This document shows, one piece after another, positions 15,375 to 25,764 of a stretch of DNA of 40,222 nt. The notes below the pieces were generated by a model, which was given only the letters and a program-made list of their open reading frames with translations, had not been told where the DNA came from and searched no databases. The position numbers and the translations under genes were made by a program. Source of the stretch: Deltaproteobacteria bacterium (GTDB lineage Bacteria > Desulfobacterota > Desulfovibrionia > Desulfovibrionales > Desulfovibrionaceae); contig SAAX01000019.1 of the NCBI GenBank assembly GCA_009929215.1, positions 1 to 40,222 on the forward strand. The letters are read 5' to 3'. Numbering within the stretch: the stretch's first letter is position 1; each line of letters starts with the position of its first letter.

Positions 15375-16784
15375 ATGAAACTGGAAAAAAAGCCTCTGAA
15401 CGTGCCGGACATCATGAATATGCCCAAGCCCAGCCCTGCCCGCGCGGGCGCGGCCAAGGCTGTGGTACTGGCTGTGCTGGCAGTTATTTTGGTGAGCGGT
15501 GCGGCCTACTGGCTCACCCGCGATAAATCTACCCGCGACCAGTGGAAGGAGAAAGCCGCTGAAGTTATCAACAATGCCACAAGCGGCACCATTCTGTCTG
15601 GCGTGGGTGATGTGTTGCGCGATGCTCCGCCGCCCCCGCCCATTTCGGTGGTCAGCCCGCCCACTTCGCCCGGTACGCTGGCTGGGCAGACCGTGCAGGG
15701 CAGCGTGGCAGCGCCCGTCGACAGTTCCATTCCTACAGGGCAGGATGCGCAGCAGGGCGTGGTGCAGATGCCCCAGAAAGTTACAGAAGACAGCCACGTG
15801 CGGCTGGAAGTTATAGAAGACATTGCGGCCTTTGTTGTGTCGCGTTTCAAACCCGGCCCACAGACTGGTACGCTGAATGTGGGTGTGCAGGCGCTTAACC
15901 AACGCTATGGCGCAAAACTGGCTGGTACGTCAGACGGCAAGGGCGGTCGCGATGCCATGCTGCGCTACGCCTTTCATCCCACCATGCTGCGCGGCCTTTA
16001 TGGCCTGTATGCCGACCGTTTTCTGGATGCTGTCAACACCGATGCCGCGTCCAAGGGCTTTACACCCGATCAGATTCGGCAGTTGCACATGGCAATGGCT
16101 GGGCGTTGCGTACTGCTGGCTGGCGCACTTGAGGGTGTGGCATCCGTGCCCAATCTTGCCGCCCACCTGCGCGAAGAAGAAAAAGCCTCGCAGGTTGTGG
16201 TGGACATCAACGCGCAGATGGCCGAAGCCGTATTTGCTGTTGATCAGCTGCGTGAAAACAACGCGGCGGATTCGCAGATTTCCACAGCGCAACTGCGGGT
16301 GGACGGTCTGAGCGCCCGCTACCGCCGAGCACTGGAAGACCGCGCCGCCTTACAGCGCACCCTTGTGGCGGCCATCCGTCAGGGCGGCGGGCAGGCTCTG
16401 GACGACGATTCCCTGCTGTTTGTGGCCCAGTGGGTTGACCGCCGCCTGCGCACAGACCCACAGGCCTTGGCTTCTGTTCAGGCTGCGGCAGGTATTTTGC
16501 GCGATCTGGCAAGGCGCAGCGCCCAGGCGGGCACAGGCGTGCCCTCTCCGCAGTCGGCTGCGCCGATTATGCCGCAGGGAGCGACCCAAAACGGCGCAGC
16601 AGGTGGGGCACATGTGCAGACCTCGCCTTCACTTACTTCACCCGCGCAGACCTCGCCCTCGCAGCCGTCACCTGCACTAACATCACCCGGCCTGACCCCG
16701 CCGCAATCTGTTCCGGCATTGCCGGGCCAAGGCGCGCAGGGAGCAGCCGAACGCGCACCTGCCGCCCGCATGGGGCAGCCGTAA
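15375..16784 (+). CDS. Membrane-anchored protein of unknown function
   Basis: 469 residues. A single N-terminal transmembrane helix (about 27-47, VVLAVLAVILVSGAAYW) anchors a periplasmic or exposed body. The linker has PPPPP near 86. The central helical domain (about 140-380) has no family I recognise. The C-terminal tail is Ser/Thr/Pro-rich, with imperfect four- to seven-residue repeats around TSP (about 415-448). GAGGAG lies seven bases before the ATG. The stop overlaps the start of cobU by one base (TAATG), so they form an operon. Function not assigned. The tail resembles extracellular linkers, but that is only composition. Confidence 0.75.
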   Translation: MKLEKKPLNVPDIMNMPKPSPARAGAAKAVVLAVLAVILVSGAAYWLTRDKSTRDQWKEKAAEVINNATSGTILSGVGDVLRDAPPPPPISVVSPPTSPGTLAGQTVQGSVAAPVDSSIPTGQDAQQGVVQMPQKVTEDSHVRLEVIEDIAAFVVSRFKPGPQTGTLNVGVQALNQRYGAKLAGTSDGKGGRDAMLRYAFHPTMLRGLYGLYADRFLDAVNTDAASKGFTPDQIRQLHMAMAGRCVLLAGALEGVASVPNLAAHLREEEKASQVVVDINAQMAEAVFAVDQLRENNAADSQISTAQLRVDGLSARYRRALEDRAALQRTLVAAIRQGGGQALDDDSLLFVAQWVDRRLRTDPQALASVQAAAGILRDLARRSAQAGTGVPSPQSAAPIMPQGATQNGAAGGAHVQTSPSLTSPAQTSPSQPSPALTSPGLTPPQSVPALPGQGAQGAAERAPAARMGQP

Positions 16785-17353
16785 TGGGCAGGGCCGTACT
16801 GTTTGTAGGCGGCACACGCAGCGGCAAAAGCGGCATGGCCCAACGCTGGGCCGAAGCGCAAGCACCGCAGCGTCTGTACCTCGCCACAGGCCGGGCAGAC
16901 GATGATGAAATGGCCGCCCGTATCGCCCGCCACAAGGCGGAGCGCGGCAGCGGCTGGCTGTGCCGCGAAGAACCGCTTGATCCTGCGGCGGCACTGGCCG
17001 ATGTGGCTACTGCCGTTCAGGCGGGCAGCGGTGCTGGTATTCCCGGTGTGGTGCTGTTTGACTGTGTCAGCCTGTGGGTGGCCAACCTCATGGCTGCCGA
17101 CATGACGGAAAAGGACATTCTTGACCGGGTGGACGCACTGGCGGCTGTCATTGCCAACTATCCGCTGCCGCTGGCCCTGGTAAGTGTGGAGGCAGGCCTT
17201 GGCATGGTTGCCATGTCGAGCCTTGGCCGACGTTTTCAGGATACGCTGGGCCTTGCCAATCAGGTTCTCGCCCGCGTGTGCGACACCGTACTCTTTGTAA
17301 GCTGCGGGCTGCCCCTTGTGCTCAAGGGCCAGCTGCCGGAGGAAATATGCTGA
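16784..17353 (+). CDS. cobU: Adenosylcobinamide kinase / guanylyltransferase CobU
   Basis: Phosphorylates adenosylcobinamide and transfers GMP to it in late cobalamin assembly. The 189-residue product has the P-loop GGTRSGKS (residues 9-16). ARIARHKAERGSGWLCREEP holds the conserved His region near 45-60. LFDCVSLWVANL is the usual FDCLTLWL-like segment. VSVEAGLGMV corresponds to the family VxNEVGxGIV, with Glu kept and Asn replaced by Val. LANQVLARVCDTVLFVSCGLP closes the domain. The next start codon overlaps its stop by seven bases. No other cobalamin genes lie in the window. Confidence 0.9.
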   Translation: MGRAVLFVGGTRSGKSGMAQRWAEAQAPQRLYLATGRADDDEMAARIARHKAERGSGWLCREEPLDPAAALADVATAVQAGSGAGIPGVVLFDCVSLWVANLMAADMTEKDILDRVDALAAVIANYPLPLALVSVEAGLGMVAMSSLGRRFQDTLGLANQVLARVCDTVLFVSCGLPLVLKGQLPEEIC

Positions 17354-18045
17354 AGTTTTTGGGTCTGCCCAGCACTGGGGCAGTGAACGGCGGAGCTGTT
17401 GCCCGCCTCCAGTATGCACTGGGGCGTTGCGGTGCAGGCGTGCTGCTGGTGGCGGTTATGGTGTTGCAGGCCGGTTTTGCGCTTGCCACCACCGATCCTC
17501 GTCAGTGCATACTTGAGGCTGGCAGCGCCGTGGACAAATCCGATGTGGGTGCTTTTGAGAAACAGGTGGATGTGGACGCCATTCTGGAGCAGGCCCTGAA
17601 CCTTTTTGTGCGCCGCGCCCAAGACCCCGAAGCGGCAAAAGACCTGCCGCCCATGGTGGCCCTGCTGTTCACGCAGGCCGCTTCCAAGGAGGGCAACGTG
17701 CGCTCGCTGCTGCTCAACGAAACGCGCGCCTTTGTGATCAACGGTATTTCTTCCGGCGCATTTGCGGGCAAAAAGCCCTCTCCCACGGCATCGCAGGGTT
17801 TGCTTGCCCCGCTGTTTGCCGATGCCTCCACCGGGCGCAAGGAAATCAAGAATGTGGGTCAGGCCCGACGCGACGGTGAGGCCTGGCTTGTGCCCTTTGT
17901 GGTGCACGACGGCGGCAACGGCGAATCCTATGATGTCACTGGCCGCGTAACCACCGTCAACGGCGCAATGCGCCTGACGTCTGTGGCCAATATGGAATCA
18001 CTGCTGCGCAAGGTTGCGGCAGAAAGCCGCGCTGTCGAACCCTAG
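17347..18045 (+). CDS. Exported protein of unknown function
   Basis: 232 residues with a long signal peptide (hydrophobic core about 30-48, VLLVAVMVLQAGFALA). The mature part of about 185 residues is mixed helical and strand, with AGSAVDKSDVGAFEKQVDVD near its start and YDVTGRVTTVNGAMRLTSVA near the end. The start is ATG 17347, with GGAGGAAAT directly before it, overlapping the end of cobU by seven bases. A longer frame from 17278 lies inside cobU and is rejected. The gene pairs with the anchored protein at 15375 around cobU. No family recognised. The operon ends at a strong terminator. Confidence 0.8.
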   Translation: MLKFLGLPSTGAVNGGAVARLQYALGRCGAGVLLVAVMVLQAGFALATTDPRQCILEAGSAVDKSDVGAFEKQVDVDAILEQALNLFVRRAQDPEAAKDLPPMVALLFTQAASKEGNVRSLLLNETRAFVINGISSGAFAGKKPSPTASQGLLAPLFADASTGRKEIKNVGQARRDGEAWLVPFVVHDGGNGESYDVTGRVTTVNGAMRLTSVANMESLLRKVAAESRAVEP

Positions 18046-18108
18046 CCGCAATCGTTCCGCTGGCAAAAGCGGCTGTGTAAATCATATTTGTGGTGGGCGC
18101 AGCACCAA

Positions 18109-18139
18109 TAAAAAAGGGAGCCATTGGCTCCCTTTTTTA
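18109..18139. terminator. Bidirectional terminator between convergent genes
   Basis: AAAAAAGGGAGCCA and TGGCTCCCTTTTTT form a perfect inverted repeat with A and T tracts on both sides. It serves the plus-strand operon ending at 18045 and the minus-strand lon ending at 18156. Confidence 0.9.
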
Positions 18140-18155
18140 TGATCTGTATGCGTGC

Positions 18156-20594
18156 TTACTGCGCGGGCTGGCTGTTGCCGTCCTCGTGCTTTTCAGGGCG
18201 CAGTGTGCGGCAGATGGGTTGGGCCGTGGCCCTGCCGGAGAATATTTCTTCGGCGGGGGCGGCAAGCGCCTGCGGCAGCACCTCATCCACATGGTCAACA
18301 AAGACGATCTCGAGGTCGCGCAGCACTTCGTCCGGCACTTCCTTGAGGTCTTTTTCGTTGTCATGCGGCATAATCACCTTTTTGATGCCGCTGCGGCGTG
18401 CGGCCAGCAGTTTTTCACGCAGGCCGCCAATGGGCAGCACCCGGCCACGCAGCGAAATTTCGCCCGTCATGGCCACATCGTTGCGCACGGGAATGCCCAG
18501 CAATGCAGAGGTGATGGAAGTGGCAAGGGTAATGCCAGCCGACGGGCCGTCCTTGGGGGTTGCGCCCGCAGGGACGTGCACATGGATGTCTACCTTGCGG
18601 TGAAAGCGCGTATCAAGGCCCAGCACCTCGGCCCGCGAGCGCACATATGAAAGCGCCGCCTTGGCCGATTCGGTCATGACCTCGCCCAGCTGGCCAGTGG
18701 TAACCACATGGCCAGAGCCAGCCATGAGGCTGGTTTCGACCAGCAGAATTTCGCCACCGCGCTGGTTGTAGGCAAGGCCGGCGCACACGCCCACCTGAGG
18801 TTCGGTTTCGCGTTCGTCGTGGCGGTATTTTTTCACGCCGAGCATGGAGGGCAGGCTCTGCCGCGAAATGCTCACGCACTTTTCCGTATCGTCGTCTTCC
18901 ACAAGCTTGATGGCTGTTTTGCGGCACAGGGCGGCGATTTCGCGTTCAAGGTTGCGCACGCCAGCCTCGCGCGTGTACGAGCGGATAATCTCGAGAATGG
19001 CGTTGTCCGACACGCGGATGTTGCCTTCCTTGAGGCCGTGCTCTTCGCGCTGGCGGGGCAGCAGAAAACGGCGGGCAATGTGCCGTTTTTCTGTTTCAAG
19101 GTAGCTGTTGAGTTCGATTATTTCCATGCGGTCAAGCAGCGGCACGGGTATGGAGTGCAGCGAGTTGGCCGTGGTGATGAAAAAGATTTTGGAAAGATCA
19201 TACTCCAGATCAAGGTAATGATCCATGAAGGTATTGTTCTGTTCCGGGTCAAGCACTTCCAGCAGGGCCGAGGCAGGGTCGCCACGGTAGTCGGAGGTCA
19301 TCTTGTCCACTTCGTCCAGGCAGAAGAGGGGGTTGTTGAACTTTACCCGCTTGAGTGACTGGATGATCTTGCCCGGCAGCGCGCCCACATAGGTGCGGCG
19401 GTGGCCGCGAATTTCGGCCTCGTCGCGCACGCCGCCAAGCGAAAGACGCACAAAATCGCGGCCCGTGGCGCGGGCCACAGACTTGGCAAGCGAGGTTTTA
19501 CCCACGCCGGGGGGGCCCACAAGGCACAGAATGGGACCCTTGAGCCCCTGCGAGAGCTTTTGCACCGCAAGGTATTCAAGGATGCGTTCCTTGGGCTTTT
19601 CAAGGCCGTAGTGGTCGCCGTCAAGTATCGCACGGGCCTTTTCAAGGTCAATGTCGATCTGCTTCAGGTCGTTCCAGGGCAGGTCGAGAATCCAGTCCAC
19701 ATAGTTGCGCACCACCGTGTATTCGGCGGCAGAGGGCGGCATGCTGCGCAGTTTGCGGGCTTCGGAAAGAGCCTTTTCGCGCGCTTCCTCGGGCATGTCG
19801 CGGGCCTTGAGCTTCTGCTCTATTTCGTCAACTTCGGCCTGGGGGTCGTCGTCGCGCCCCATTTCCTTGTTGATGGCCTTGATCTGTTCGTTGAGGTAGT
19901 ACTCGCGCTGGTTGCGTTCCATCTGCACCTTGACGCGGTTCTTGATGCGCTTTTCAACCGTGGCAAGGGCCACCTCGCCCTGCAAAAGCTCATAGGCGAG
20001 CTCCAGGCGCAGGGTGGCATCGTCGATCTCAAGGGCTTCCTGCTTTTTGCGGTAATCGACCTTGAGGTGCGGAATGATGGCGTCGGCAAGGGGGCCGATT
20101 TCTTGCAGCGCAAGTATGGAGAGCACGGCCTCTTGCGAAATCTTTTTGTTGTTCTTTCCGTATTCTTCAAGTGCTTCGTGCACGGCGCGCACTAAAGCCT
20201 CGCGCTCTTCGGGGCGGCTCTGCTTTTCGGCGCGGCGGAGCACGCGCACCATGGCGCACTGCTCGTCTTCGTGCAGGTCTTCCCATGTGGCGCGGTACAC
20301 GCCTTCAAACAGAACCTTGATGGTTCCGTCGGGCAGGCGCAGCATCTGCAACACCTTGCTGACCACGCCCACGGGCGAAAGATCTTGCGCGTCGGGTTTT
20401 TCCAGTTCCGGCTCGCGCTGGGCCACCAGAAAAATCTGCTTGCTGTAGGTGGCCTGTGCGGCTTCGATGGCCTTTATGGAGGCTTCCCGGCCCACAAAGA
20501 GCGGCATGATGGAGCGGGGGAACATGACCACCTCGCGCAAAGGCATGATGGGCAGTTCGAGGTAAGTGTCTGAGCCGCGCATGTCGTCTGTCAT
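18156..20594 (-). CDS. lon: ATP-dependent protease Lon
   Basis: Hexameric AAA+ serine protease that degrades misfolded and regulatory proteins in the cytoplasm. The 812-residue length is standard. The N-terminal LON domain starts [15 protein letters not shown]. The ATPase domain has Walker [10 protein letters not shown], and FCLDEVDKM is Walker B. The protease domain has catalytic Ser in PKDGPSAG (about 685) and Lys in [10 protein letters not shown] about 43 residues later. The start is ATG 20594 with AGGGGA upstream. An in-frame extension to 20648 runs into an intergenic repeat. It follows clpX, separated by about 240 bases that probably hold its own promoter. Confidence 0.97.
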   Translation of the reverse strand: MTDDMRGSDTYLELPIMPLREVVMFPRSIMPLFVGREASIKAIEAAQATYSKQIFLVAQREPELEKPDAQDLSPVGVVSKVLQMLRLPDGTIKVLFEGVYRATWEDLHEDEQCAMVRVLRRAEKQSRPEEREALVRAVHEALEEYGKNNKKISQEAVLSILALQEIGPLADAIIPHLKVDYRKKQEALEIDDATLRLELAYELLQGEVALATVEKRIKNRVKVQMERNQREYYLNEQIKAINKEMGRDDDPQAEVDEIEQKLKARDMPEEAREKALSEARKLRSMPPSAAEYTVVRNYVDWILDLPWNDLKQIDIDLEKARAILDGDHYGLEKPKERILEYLAVQKLSQGLKGPILCLVGPPGVGKTSLAKSVARATGRDFVRLSLGGVRDEAEIRGHRRTYVGALPGKIIQSLKRVKFNNPLFCLDEVDKMTSDYRGDPASALLEVLDPEQNNTFMDHYLDLEYDLSKIFFITTANSLHSIPVPLLDRMEIIELNSYLETEKRHIARRFLLPRQREEHGLKEGNIRVSDNAILEIIRSYTREAGVRNLEREIAALCRKTAIKLVEDDDTEKCVSISRQSLPSMLGVKKYRHDERETEPQVGVCAGLAYNQRGGEILLVETSLMAGSGHVVTTGQLGEVMTESAKAALSYVRSRAEVLGLDTRFHRKVDIHVHVPAGATPKDGPSAGITLATSITSALLGIPVRNDVAMTGEISLRGRVLPIGGLREKLLAARRSGIKKVIMPHDNEKDLKEVPDEVLRDLEIVFVDHVDEVLPQALAAPAEEIFSGRATAQPICRTLRPEKHEDGNSQPAQ

Positions 20595-20647
20595 AAATAA
20601 TCCCCTGAAAAAAAGCCGGACGGCGGTCAACGCCGCCCGGCAGAGCA

Positions 20648-20670
20648 TAGAGCAGTTTTACTTTGAAATG
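20648..20670 (+). repeat. Dispersed intergenic repeat half-site
   Basis: TAGAGCAGTTTTACTTTGAA matches the ends of the element at 11474-11669. It lies between clpX and lon, about 55 bases upstream of the lon start, and no partner end is visible. Confidence 0.45.
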
Positions 20671-20832
20671 CCTGCGTTATGGCGAAGCATTGTGCTGTTG
20701 CCTTGCAGCCTTGTGGTTGCAACCCTTGCAACAGGTTCGCCTTGCAAACACTTCGCAGCGCGGATGTTGATCCGCACGGAGCCTGGCAGCCTTGCCGCTT
20801 GGGGAGCGGCGGCGCAAGCCTGTGGCAATGGC

Positions 20833-22122
20833 CTAAGAGGCCTTGTCGCCCCCGGCCTGAGCCTTGGTGTCTGCGCTGTCGGCCTTGTCGCCAAACAGCA
20901 GCACGGGCTCCTTGCCCTTATCTATAACAGCCTGATTGATCAGGCATTCGCGCACATTGGGCAACGAGGGCAGCTTGAACATGATGTCGAGCATGATGCG
21001 CTCCATCACGTTGCGCAGGCCGCGCGCGCCTGTTTTGCGTTCTATCGCCTTGGAGGCAATGGCCTTGAGGGCGTTGGGCGTAAAGCGCAGGTCAACATTC
21101 TCAAGCCCAAAAAGCTTTTGGTACTGACGCACCAGAGCGTTCTTGGGTTCGGTAAGAATGCGCACCAGATCGGGTTCGTCCAGTTCGTCCACATGGGTGA
21201 TGATCGGGATACGGCCCACAAATTCGGGGATAAGGCCGAATTTTACCAGATCCTGGGGGTGAATGCGGTCGAGCAGTTCGCCCAGCGGCAGATCCTTGCT
21301 GGCACGCACCTTGGCGCCAAAGCCCATGGCCCCGCCGCTCATGCGGCCGCCCACGATTTTGTCGAGGCCCACAAAGGCGCCGCCCACGATGAACAGAATG
21401 TTGCTCGTGTTCATGCGGATAAATTCCTGCTGGGGGTGCTTGCGCCCGCCCTTGGGAGGAATATTGGCCTCTGTACCTTCTATGATCTTGAGCAGGGCCT
21501 GCTGCACGCCTTCGCCCGAAACGTCGCGGGTGATCGAGGGGCCATCGCCCTTGCGCGAAATCTTGTCGATTTCGTCAATGTAGATGATGCCCTTGCTGGC
21601 GGCTTCGAGGTCGTAGTCTGCATTTTGCAGCAGCTGCACAAGGATGTTTTCCACATCCTCGCCCACGTAGCCAGCTTCGGTCAGCGTGGTGGCGTCGGCT
21701 ATGGCAAAGGGCACGCGCAGCACGCGAGCCAAAGTTTTGGCAAGCAGGGTTTTACCGCTGCCAGAGGGGCCCACAAGCAGGATGTTGCTTTTTTCAAGCT
21801 CTACATCGTCGCCCAGGGCGCTGGCGTAAAACACGCGCTTGTAGTGGTTGTGCACCGCCACAGAAAGAATTTTTTTGGCTTCGTTCTGCCCAATAACGTA
21901 CTGGTCAAGGCGGTCCTTGATCTCTTGGGGCGAAAGAAGGCGTTCTTCACTCTGCGGGCTTTCCATCTGGTCGCGGGCGATAATTTCGTTGCAGGCTTTG
22001 ACGCACTTGTCGCAAATGCTTGCGCCGTCCTGCACGATGAGATTGCGAACCTCAAGCTCGCTGCGTCCGCAAAAGGAGCAGCGCAGGGGTTCGCTCACCG
22101 TGGGTTTATCGTTCTTGGCCAT
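20833..22122 (-). CDS. clpX: Clp protease ATPase subunit ClpX
   Basis: Unfoldase that feeds tagged substrates to ClpP. The 429-residue product has the N-terminal zinc-binding domain (CSFC near 15-18 and CDKC near 37-40), Walker A GPSGSGKT near 120-127, Walker [10 protein letters not shown] near 185 and the pore loop [17 protein letters not shown] lies near the C-terminus, followed by an acidic tail. The start is ATG 22122, two bases downstream of the clpP stop; a frame opening at 22176 lies inside clpP. The arrangement tig-clpP-clpX-lon is a classic proteostasis block. Confidence 0.97.
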   Translation of the reverse strand: MAKNDKPTVSEPLRCSFCGRSELEVRNLIVQDGASICDKCVKACNEIIARDQMESPQSEERLLSPQEIKDRLDQYVIGQNEAKKILSVAVHNHYKRVFYASALGDDVELEKSNILLVGPSGSGKTLLAKTLARVLRVPFAIADATTLTEAGYVGEDVENILVQLLQNADYDLEAASKGIIYIDEIDKISRKGDGPSITRDVSGEGVQQALLKIIEGTEANIPPKGGRKHPQQEFIRMNTSNILFIVGGAFVGLDKIVGGRMSGGAMGFGAKVRASKDLPLGELLDRIHPQDLVKFGLIPEFVGRIPIITHVDELDEPDLVRILTEPKNALVRQYQKLFGLENVDLRFTPNALKAIASKAIERKTGARGLRNVMERIMLDIMFKLPSLPNVRECLINQAVIDKGKEPVLLFGDKADSADTKAQAGGDKAS

Positions 22123-22123
22123 A

Positions 22124-22732
22124 TTATTCGCTCTTTTCCTGAGCCATCTCGTTCCGCGACACAAGCACGCGGTCAATGATGCCGAGTTCCTTGGCTTCTT
22201 CAGGAGTCAAAAAGTTATCGCGTTCGGTAGCCTTGACAATGTCCTTGTAGGGACGGCCCGTATTGTCGGCCAGCATGCGGTTGAGGCGTTCCTTGAGGCG
22301 CAGCACCTCGCGCGCGTGGATTTCAATATCGGTGGCCTGACCCTGAAAACCGCCCGAGGGCTGGTGAATCATGATCTGGCTATTGGGCAAAGCAAAACGC
22401 ATGCCAGGCTTGCCAGCGGCCAGCAAAAAGGCACCCATGCTTGCGGCACGGCCCATGCACACAGTAGCCACCGGCGAGGTGATAAAGCGCATGGTGTCGT
22501 AAATGGCAAGCCCGGCGGTAACCGCGCCGCCGGGAGAGTTGATGTAAAGATAGATTTCTTTTTCCGGGTCTTGCGACTCAAGAAAAAGCAGTTGGGCGCA
22601 AATGAGGGAAGCGACCGTGTCGTTGACCTCTGAGCCCAGCAGAACAATACGGTCTTTGAGCAGACGCGAATAAATATCATAGGCCCGCTCAGAGCGGCCG
22701 GTGGTTTCAATAACCATAGGGACAAGCGACAT
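22124..22732 (-). CDS. clpP: ATP-dependent Clp protease proteolytic subunit ClpP
   Basis: Tetradecameric serine peptidase, 202 residues. The catalytic Ser98 is in GRAASMGAF and His123 is in MIHQPSGG; Asp follows near 172. The N-terminus [20 protein letters not shown] is that of canonical ClpP. The oxyanion-hole segment YINSPGGAV is at about 64-72. It begins 97 bases after the tig stop, past a terminator-like hairpin, and runs directly into clpX. Confidence 0.97.
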   Translation of the reverse strand: MSLVPMVIETTGRSERAYDIYSRLLKDRIVLLGSEVNDTVASLICAQLLFLESQDPEKEIYLYINSPGGAVTAGLAIYDTMRFITSPVATVCMGRAASMGAFLLAAGKPGMRFALPNSQIMIHQPSGGFQGQATDIEIHAREVLRLKERLNRMLADNTGRPYKDIVKATERDNFLTPEEAKELGIIDRVLVSRNEMAQEKSE

Positions 22733-22791
22733 ATAAGCCTCTTGGCGCGGCTTGTGGGCCGGTTGCTGCGGCGGGGCCGCAAAATAAAACC

Positions 22792-22813
22792 AAAAGGCGG
22801 CCTTAAGGCCGCC
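22792..22813 (-). terminator. Hairpin terminator after tig
   Basis: The perfect palindrome GGCGGCCTTAAGGCCGCC (22796-22813) is followed on the minus strand by TTTT. It ends tig transcription or attenuates read-through into clpP. Confidence 0.7.
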
Positions 22814-22828
22814 TCCCTTATACTTCAG

Positions 22829-24181
22829 TTAGTCCTGAGCGCTGGCGGGTGCGCCCGGCTCGGCGTCACCCTCGGCTCCCGCTACCGGGGCCTTGGGTTC
22901 CACTTCTGTCACCTTGGACTTGGCGTAGATCAGATCCATGGCCTTGTCGGCAAGCATGCGGTCGCGCAGCACAAAGATCATGCCCGAACGCTCGTAGCTT
23001 TCGCGCAGGGTCTTGAAATCTTCGCCAGTGCGCATGCTCATCTGGTAGATCTGAGTGTTGACCTCATTGTCGGTAACGTCAAGACCTTCTTTTTTGGCAA
23101 TGCTGAGCAGCAGAACCTGCGAGCGGGCCAGTTCTTCAGACTGGGGCTTAACTTCGGCGCGCAGTTCGTCCATGCTCTTGCCGAGCGAATCAAGGCTGCG
23201 GCCCTGGCGCTCGATGCGGGCAGCCATGTCTCCCAGCAGCGTGCGCTCCTGGGTTTCCACAAGGCTGGGGGGCAGTTCAAAGTCAACCATCTTCAACAGG
23301 CGGTCGAGCAGGGTCTTCTGCGCGGCGCTCTTGTTGAGGTTGGCGCGGCTCTGGGTGTAGCTGCCGGTGATGGCTTCGCGCAGCTTTTCAACGCTTTCAA
23401 GGCCCACGGTCTTGGCGAGCTCGTCGTTGAGTTCGGGCAGCTTGCGTTCCTTGATGGCGTGCACGCGCACCTTCATGGTGACGGTTTTGCCAGCAAGATC
23501 CTTGGCAAGAAAATCTTCGGGGAAGGTGATCTGGCCTTCGCCTTCTTCGCCGTAGCGAATGGTCTTGACCAGGGCTTCAAAATCTTCGAGGGCCTGACGT
23601 TCGCCAAGGGCCAGATCAAAGCTTTCGGCCTTTACGCCTTCGAGGGGCTCGCCGTTTTCAAAAGCGGCAAAGTCGATGGTGGCAATCTGGCCGTCCACGG
23701 CGGGGCCAGAGCCTTCAACGGGCACAAGCTGGGCGCGGTCGCGGCGAATGCGGTCGAGCACTTCCTGCACTTCCTTTTCGTCCACAACCACTTTTTCCTG
23801 TTCCACTTCCATACCTTCGTAGGCAGGCAGGGGGAACTTGGGCAGCATTTCAAATTCGACGCTGTACACGTAGCCCTGGCCGCGTTCAAACGTGCCCTTG
23901 GCGTCAACGTCCACACCAGCGAGGGGCGAAACGTCGAGCTTCTGCATCACATCATTGATGTGAACGTTGATCAGATCCTGACGGGCTTCTTCATAAATCT
24001 TGTCGCGGAAGCGCTGCTCGATGACCGACGCCGGAACCTTGCCCTTGCGGAAACCGTCCAGCTGCACCGAAGTTTTGTACAGCGCCACAGCGCCCATGAT
24101 GGCTGCTTCCACTTCCTGGGCTTCGGTGGTGATGACGACCTTTTTTCTGACCGGCGAAATGTCTTCTGCGCTATATTCCAC
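22829..24181 (-). CDS. tig: Trigger factor (ribosome-associated prolyl isomerase)
   Basis: Chaperone that binds nascent chains at the ribosomal exit. The 450-residue product contains the ribosome-binding signature GFRKGKVP near residue 43, the FKBP-like domain with [18 protein letters not shown] around 150-170, and the long helical C-terminal arm. The tail is Ala/Pro/Glu-rich. The start is GTG 24181, preceded by AAAGGAG at a six-base spacing. A longer frame to 24331 runs through a tRNA gene and is false. It lies 27 bases downstream of tRNA-Leu and may share its transcript. Confidence 0.95.
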   Translation of the reverse strand: MEYSAEDISPVRKKVVITTEAQEVEAAIMGAVALYKTSVQLDGFRKGKVPASVIEQRFRDKIYEEARQDLINVHINDVMQKLDVSPLAGVDVDAKGTFERGQGYVYSVEFEMLPKFPLPAYEGMEVEQEKVVVDEKEVQEVLDRIRRDRAQLVPVEGSGPAVDGQIATIDFAAFENGEPLEGVKAESFDLALGERQALEDFEALVKTIRYGEEGEGQITFPEDFLAKDLAGKTVTMKVRVHAIKERKLPELNDELAKTVGLESVEKLREAITGSYTQSRANLNKSAAQKTLLDRLLKMVDFELPPSLVETQERTLLGDMAARIERQGRSLDSLGKSMDELRAEVKPQSEELARSQVLLLSIAKKEGLDVTDNEVNTQIYQMSMRTGEDFKTLRESYERSGMIFVLRDRMLADKAMDLIYAKSKVTEVEPKAPVAGAEGDAEPGAPASAQD

Positions 24182-24208
24182 GAGGGACTCCTTTTCTGGT
24201 GAGGTAGT

Positions 24209-24292
24209 TGGTGCGAGAGGGGGGACTTGAACCCCCATACCAGTGGTGCTGGATTCTAAGTCCAGTGCGTCTACCAATTCCGCCACTCTCGC
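24209..24292 (-). tRNA. tRNA-Leu (anticodon UAG)
   Basis: Minus-strand class II tRNA of 84 nt with an encoded CCA. The acceptor stem pairs GCGAGAG with CTCTCGC. The D arm has AATTGGTAGAC. The anticodon stem CTGGA/TCCAG carries the loop CTTAGAA (anticodon TAG). A long variable arm and the T-loop TTCAAGT follow. It lies just upstream of tig. Confidence 0.95.
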
Positions 24293-24547
24293 AAAGCGTG
24301 TTTCCATAGCACACTTGCCGGTGGGCTGCAAGCCGCGAGCGGCGCTCCATTTTGGGGAGCGATTGCGGCTGCCGCACCGGGCGGACAGGCATTAGCCCAA
24401 AATCTTTGGTTTAGATAAGTCGTAATGCCGATTGGGCAAGGCATAATGTTAAAAAAATTACATGAGGCCCCAGCCTATGGCTGGCGGCGGCTGTTTTGGG
24501 CAAAAATAAGTCTGCCTGCAAAATTTTTGCGCAACACCGGGGCACTG

Positions 24548-25606
24548 TCAGCACAAAACAAGGGCTGTGCCATCGGCCTCTGTTTCTATTACTTCGCCCA
24601 CCTCACAGGCCATGTCGCCCCCGGCCAGCAGCAGGGCGCGGGCTTCGGCCACCTGTTCTGGCGGCACTGCCAGCAAAAGGCCGCCCGATGTCTGAGCGTC
24701 AAAGGCAAGGCTGGTCAGGGCTTCGTCCACGCCGCCTGCCACGCGGGTGGAGCAGGCCCAGTATTTTTTGTTCAGGTGGCTGCCAGCGGGTATGAGCCCG
24801 TCGCGCGCGTATTCCAGTGCGTGCGGCATCAGGGGCAGGGCCTCGGCGTGCAGCACCACGGTAACATTTGAGGCAAGGGCCATTTCAAGGGCGTGGCCGC
24901 CAAGGCCAAAGCCGGTAATATCGGTTGCTGCGGCAATTTTAAGGTCGCGCACCACGGCCCCGGCCACGCTGTTGAGGCGCGAGCACCAGCGCGTAACCTC
25001 GGCCTCGCTTTCTTCCGCGTGATCCCAGCGGGCCTTAACAGCGGTAGAGAGCACGCCCGTACCAAGGGGTTTGGTGAGCAGCAGTTTGTTGCCTGGTTTA
25101 AGGCCATCGTTGCGGGCCATGTGGGCCGGGTCGATAATGCCCGTAACAGCAAGCCCATACTTGAGCTCATCGTCCTGAACCGTATGTCCGCCCGCCAGCA
25201 CCGCCCCGGCTTCGTTCATGGCATCAAGGCCGCCGCGCAAAATATTTTCCAGTATGCCCTGGGGGTCGTCCTCTGCCAATGCCTGTGGAAAAAAAGCCAC
25301 GTTCATGGCGCTCCAGGGCTGCCCGCCCATGGCGTACACGTCCGAAAGCGCATTGGCAGCCGCTATGCGGCCAAAGGCAAAGGCATCGTTGACAATGGGC
25401 GCAAGAATATCCACGGTCTGCACCAGGGCGCAGCCAGGGGGAACGGTGAGCACAACGGCGTCTTCGTTCCGGGCGCGACCAGCCAGAACCCTGGCCTCAA
25501 GGTCAGGGCGTGTATCAGACGGCAAACCGCGCAAAAGTCGCTCCAGGGCCCCTGGAGCCAGCTTGGCGGCTCAACCGGCCGCGCGGGCTTTTTCCAGCAG
25601 TTTCAT
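24548..25606 (-). CDS. selD: Selenophosphate synthase SelD, selenocysteine-containing
   Basis: Makes selenophosphate from selenide and ATP for selenocysteine synthesis. Read with UGA at 25573-25571 as Sec, the CDS gives 352 residues, normal for SelD. Sec12 in RAAG-U-AAKLAPG aligns with the catalytic Cys17 of E. coli SelD (GAGCGCKISP), and Lys15 aligns with Lys20. Later motifs include NEDAVVL, VDILAPIVNDAFAFGRIAAANALSDVYAMGG, GGHTV and TDITGFGLGGH-type sequence. ATG 25606 has AGGGAG six bases upstream. A frame that treats UGA as stop would begin at TTG 25534 and lose the active site. A SECIS-like hairpin follows the UGA. Confidence 0.9.
25540..25558 (-). promoter_or_regulatory. Candidate bacterial SECIS hairpin in selD
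   Basis: Minus-strand GCTCCAGGGGCCCTGGAGC is a near-perfect palindrome within the coding sequence. It starts 12 bases after the UGA codon, with its apex about 22 bases from it. A SelB-binding hairpin directly 3' of the UGA, with a G-containing apical loop, is the known bacterial arrangement. Confidence 0.65.
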
Positions 25607-25764
25607 GCTGCGCTCCCTGGTTTGATGGTGTTCATTAGGTAATTATGCCTGCTTGAAGGCAAAAGGTCAAAACTTGGTGCATTGACGCGCAGACAATTAT
25701 AGGATGCAATAACAAAGTTGCAATATATATGTTTACGTCCTGTAGAAAACAAGAGGAGTTGCCC

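Noticed and set aside
20566..22179. Long plus-strand frame of 537 codons opposite clpX
   Set aside because: It is the antisense shadow of clpX in a GC-rich genome, without a start site or recognisable domain.
22742..24202. Plus-strand frame of 486 codons opposite tig
   Set aside because: Antisense shadow of tig; repetitive His/Gly/Phe composition with no family.
22829..24331. Trigger factor starting at 24331
   Set aside because: The extra N-terminus translates a tRNA-Leu gene; GTG 24181 has a proper ribosome binding site.
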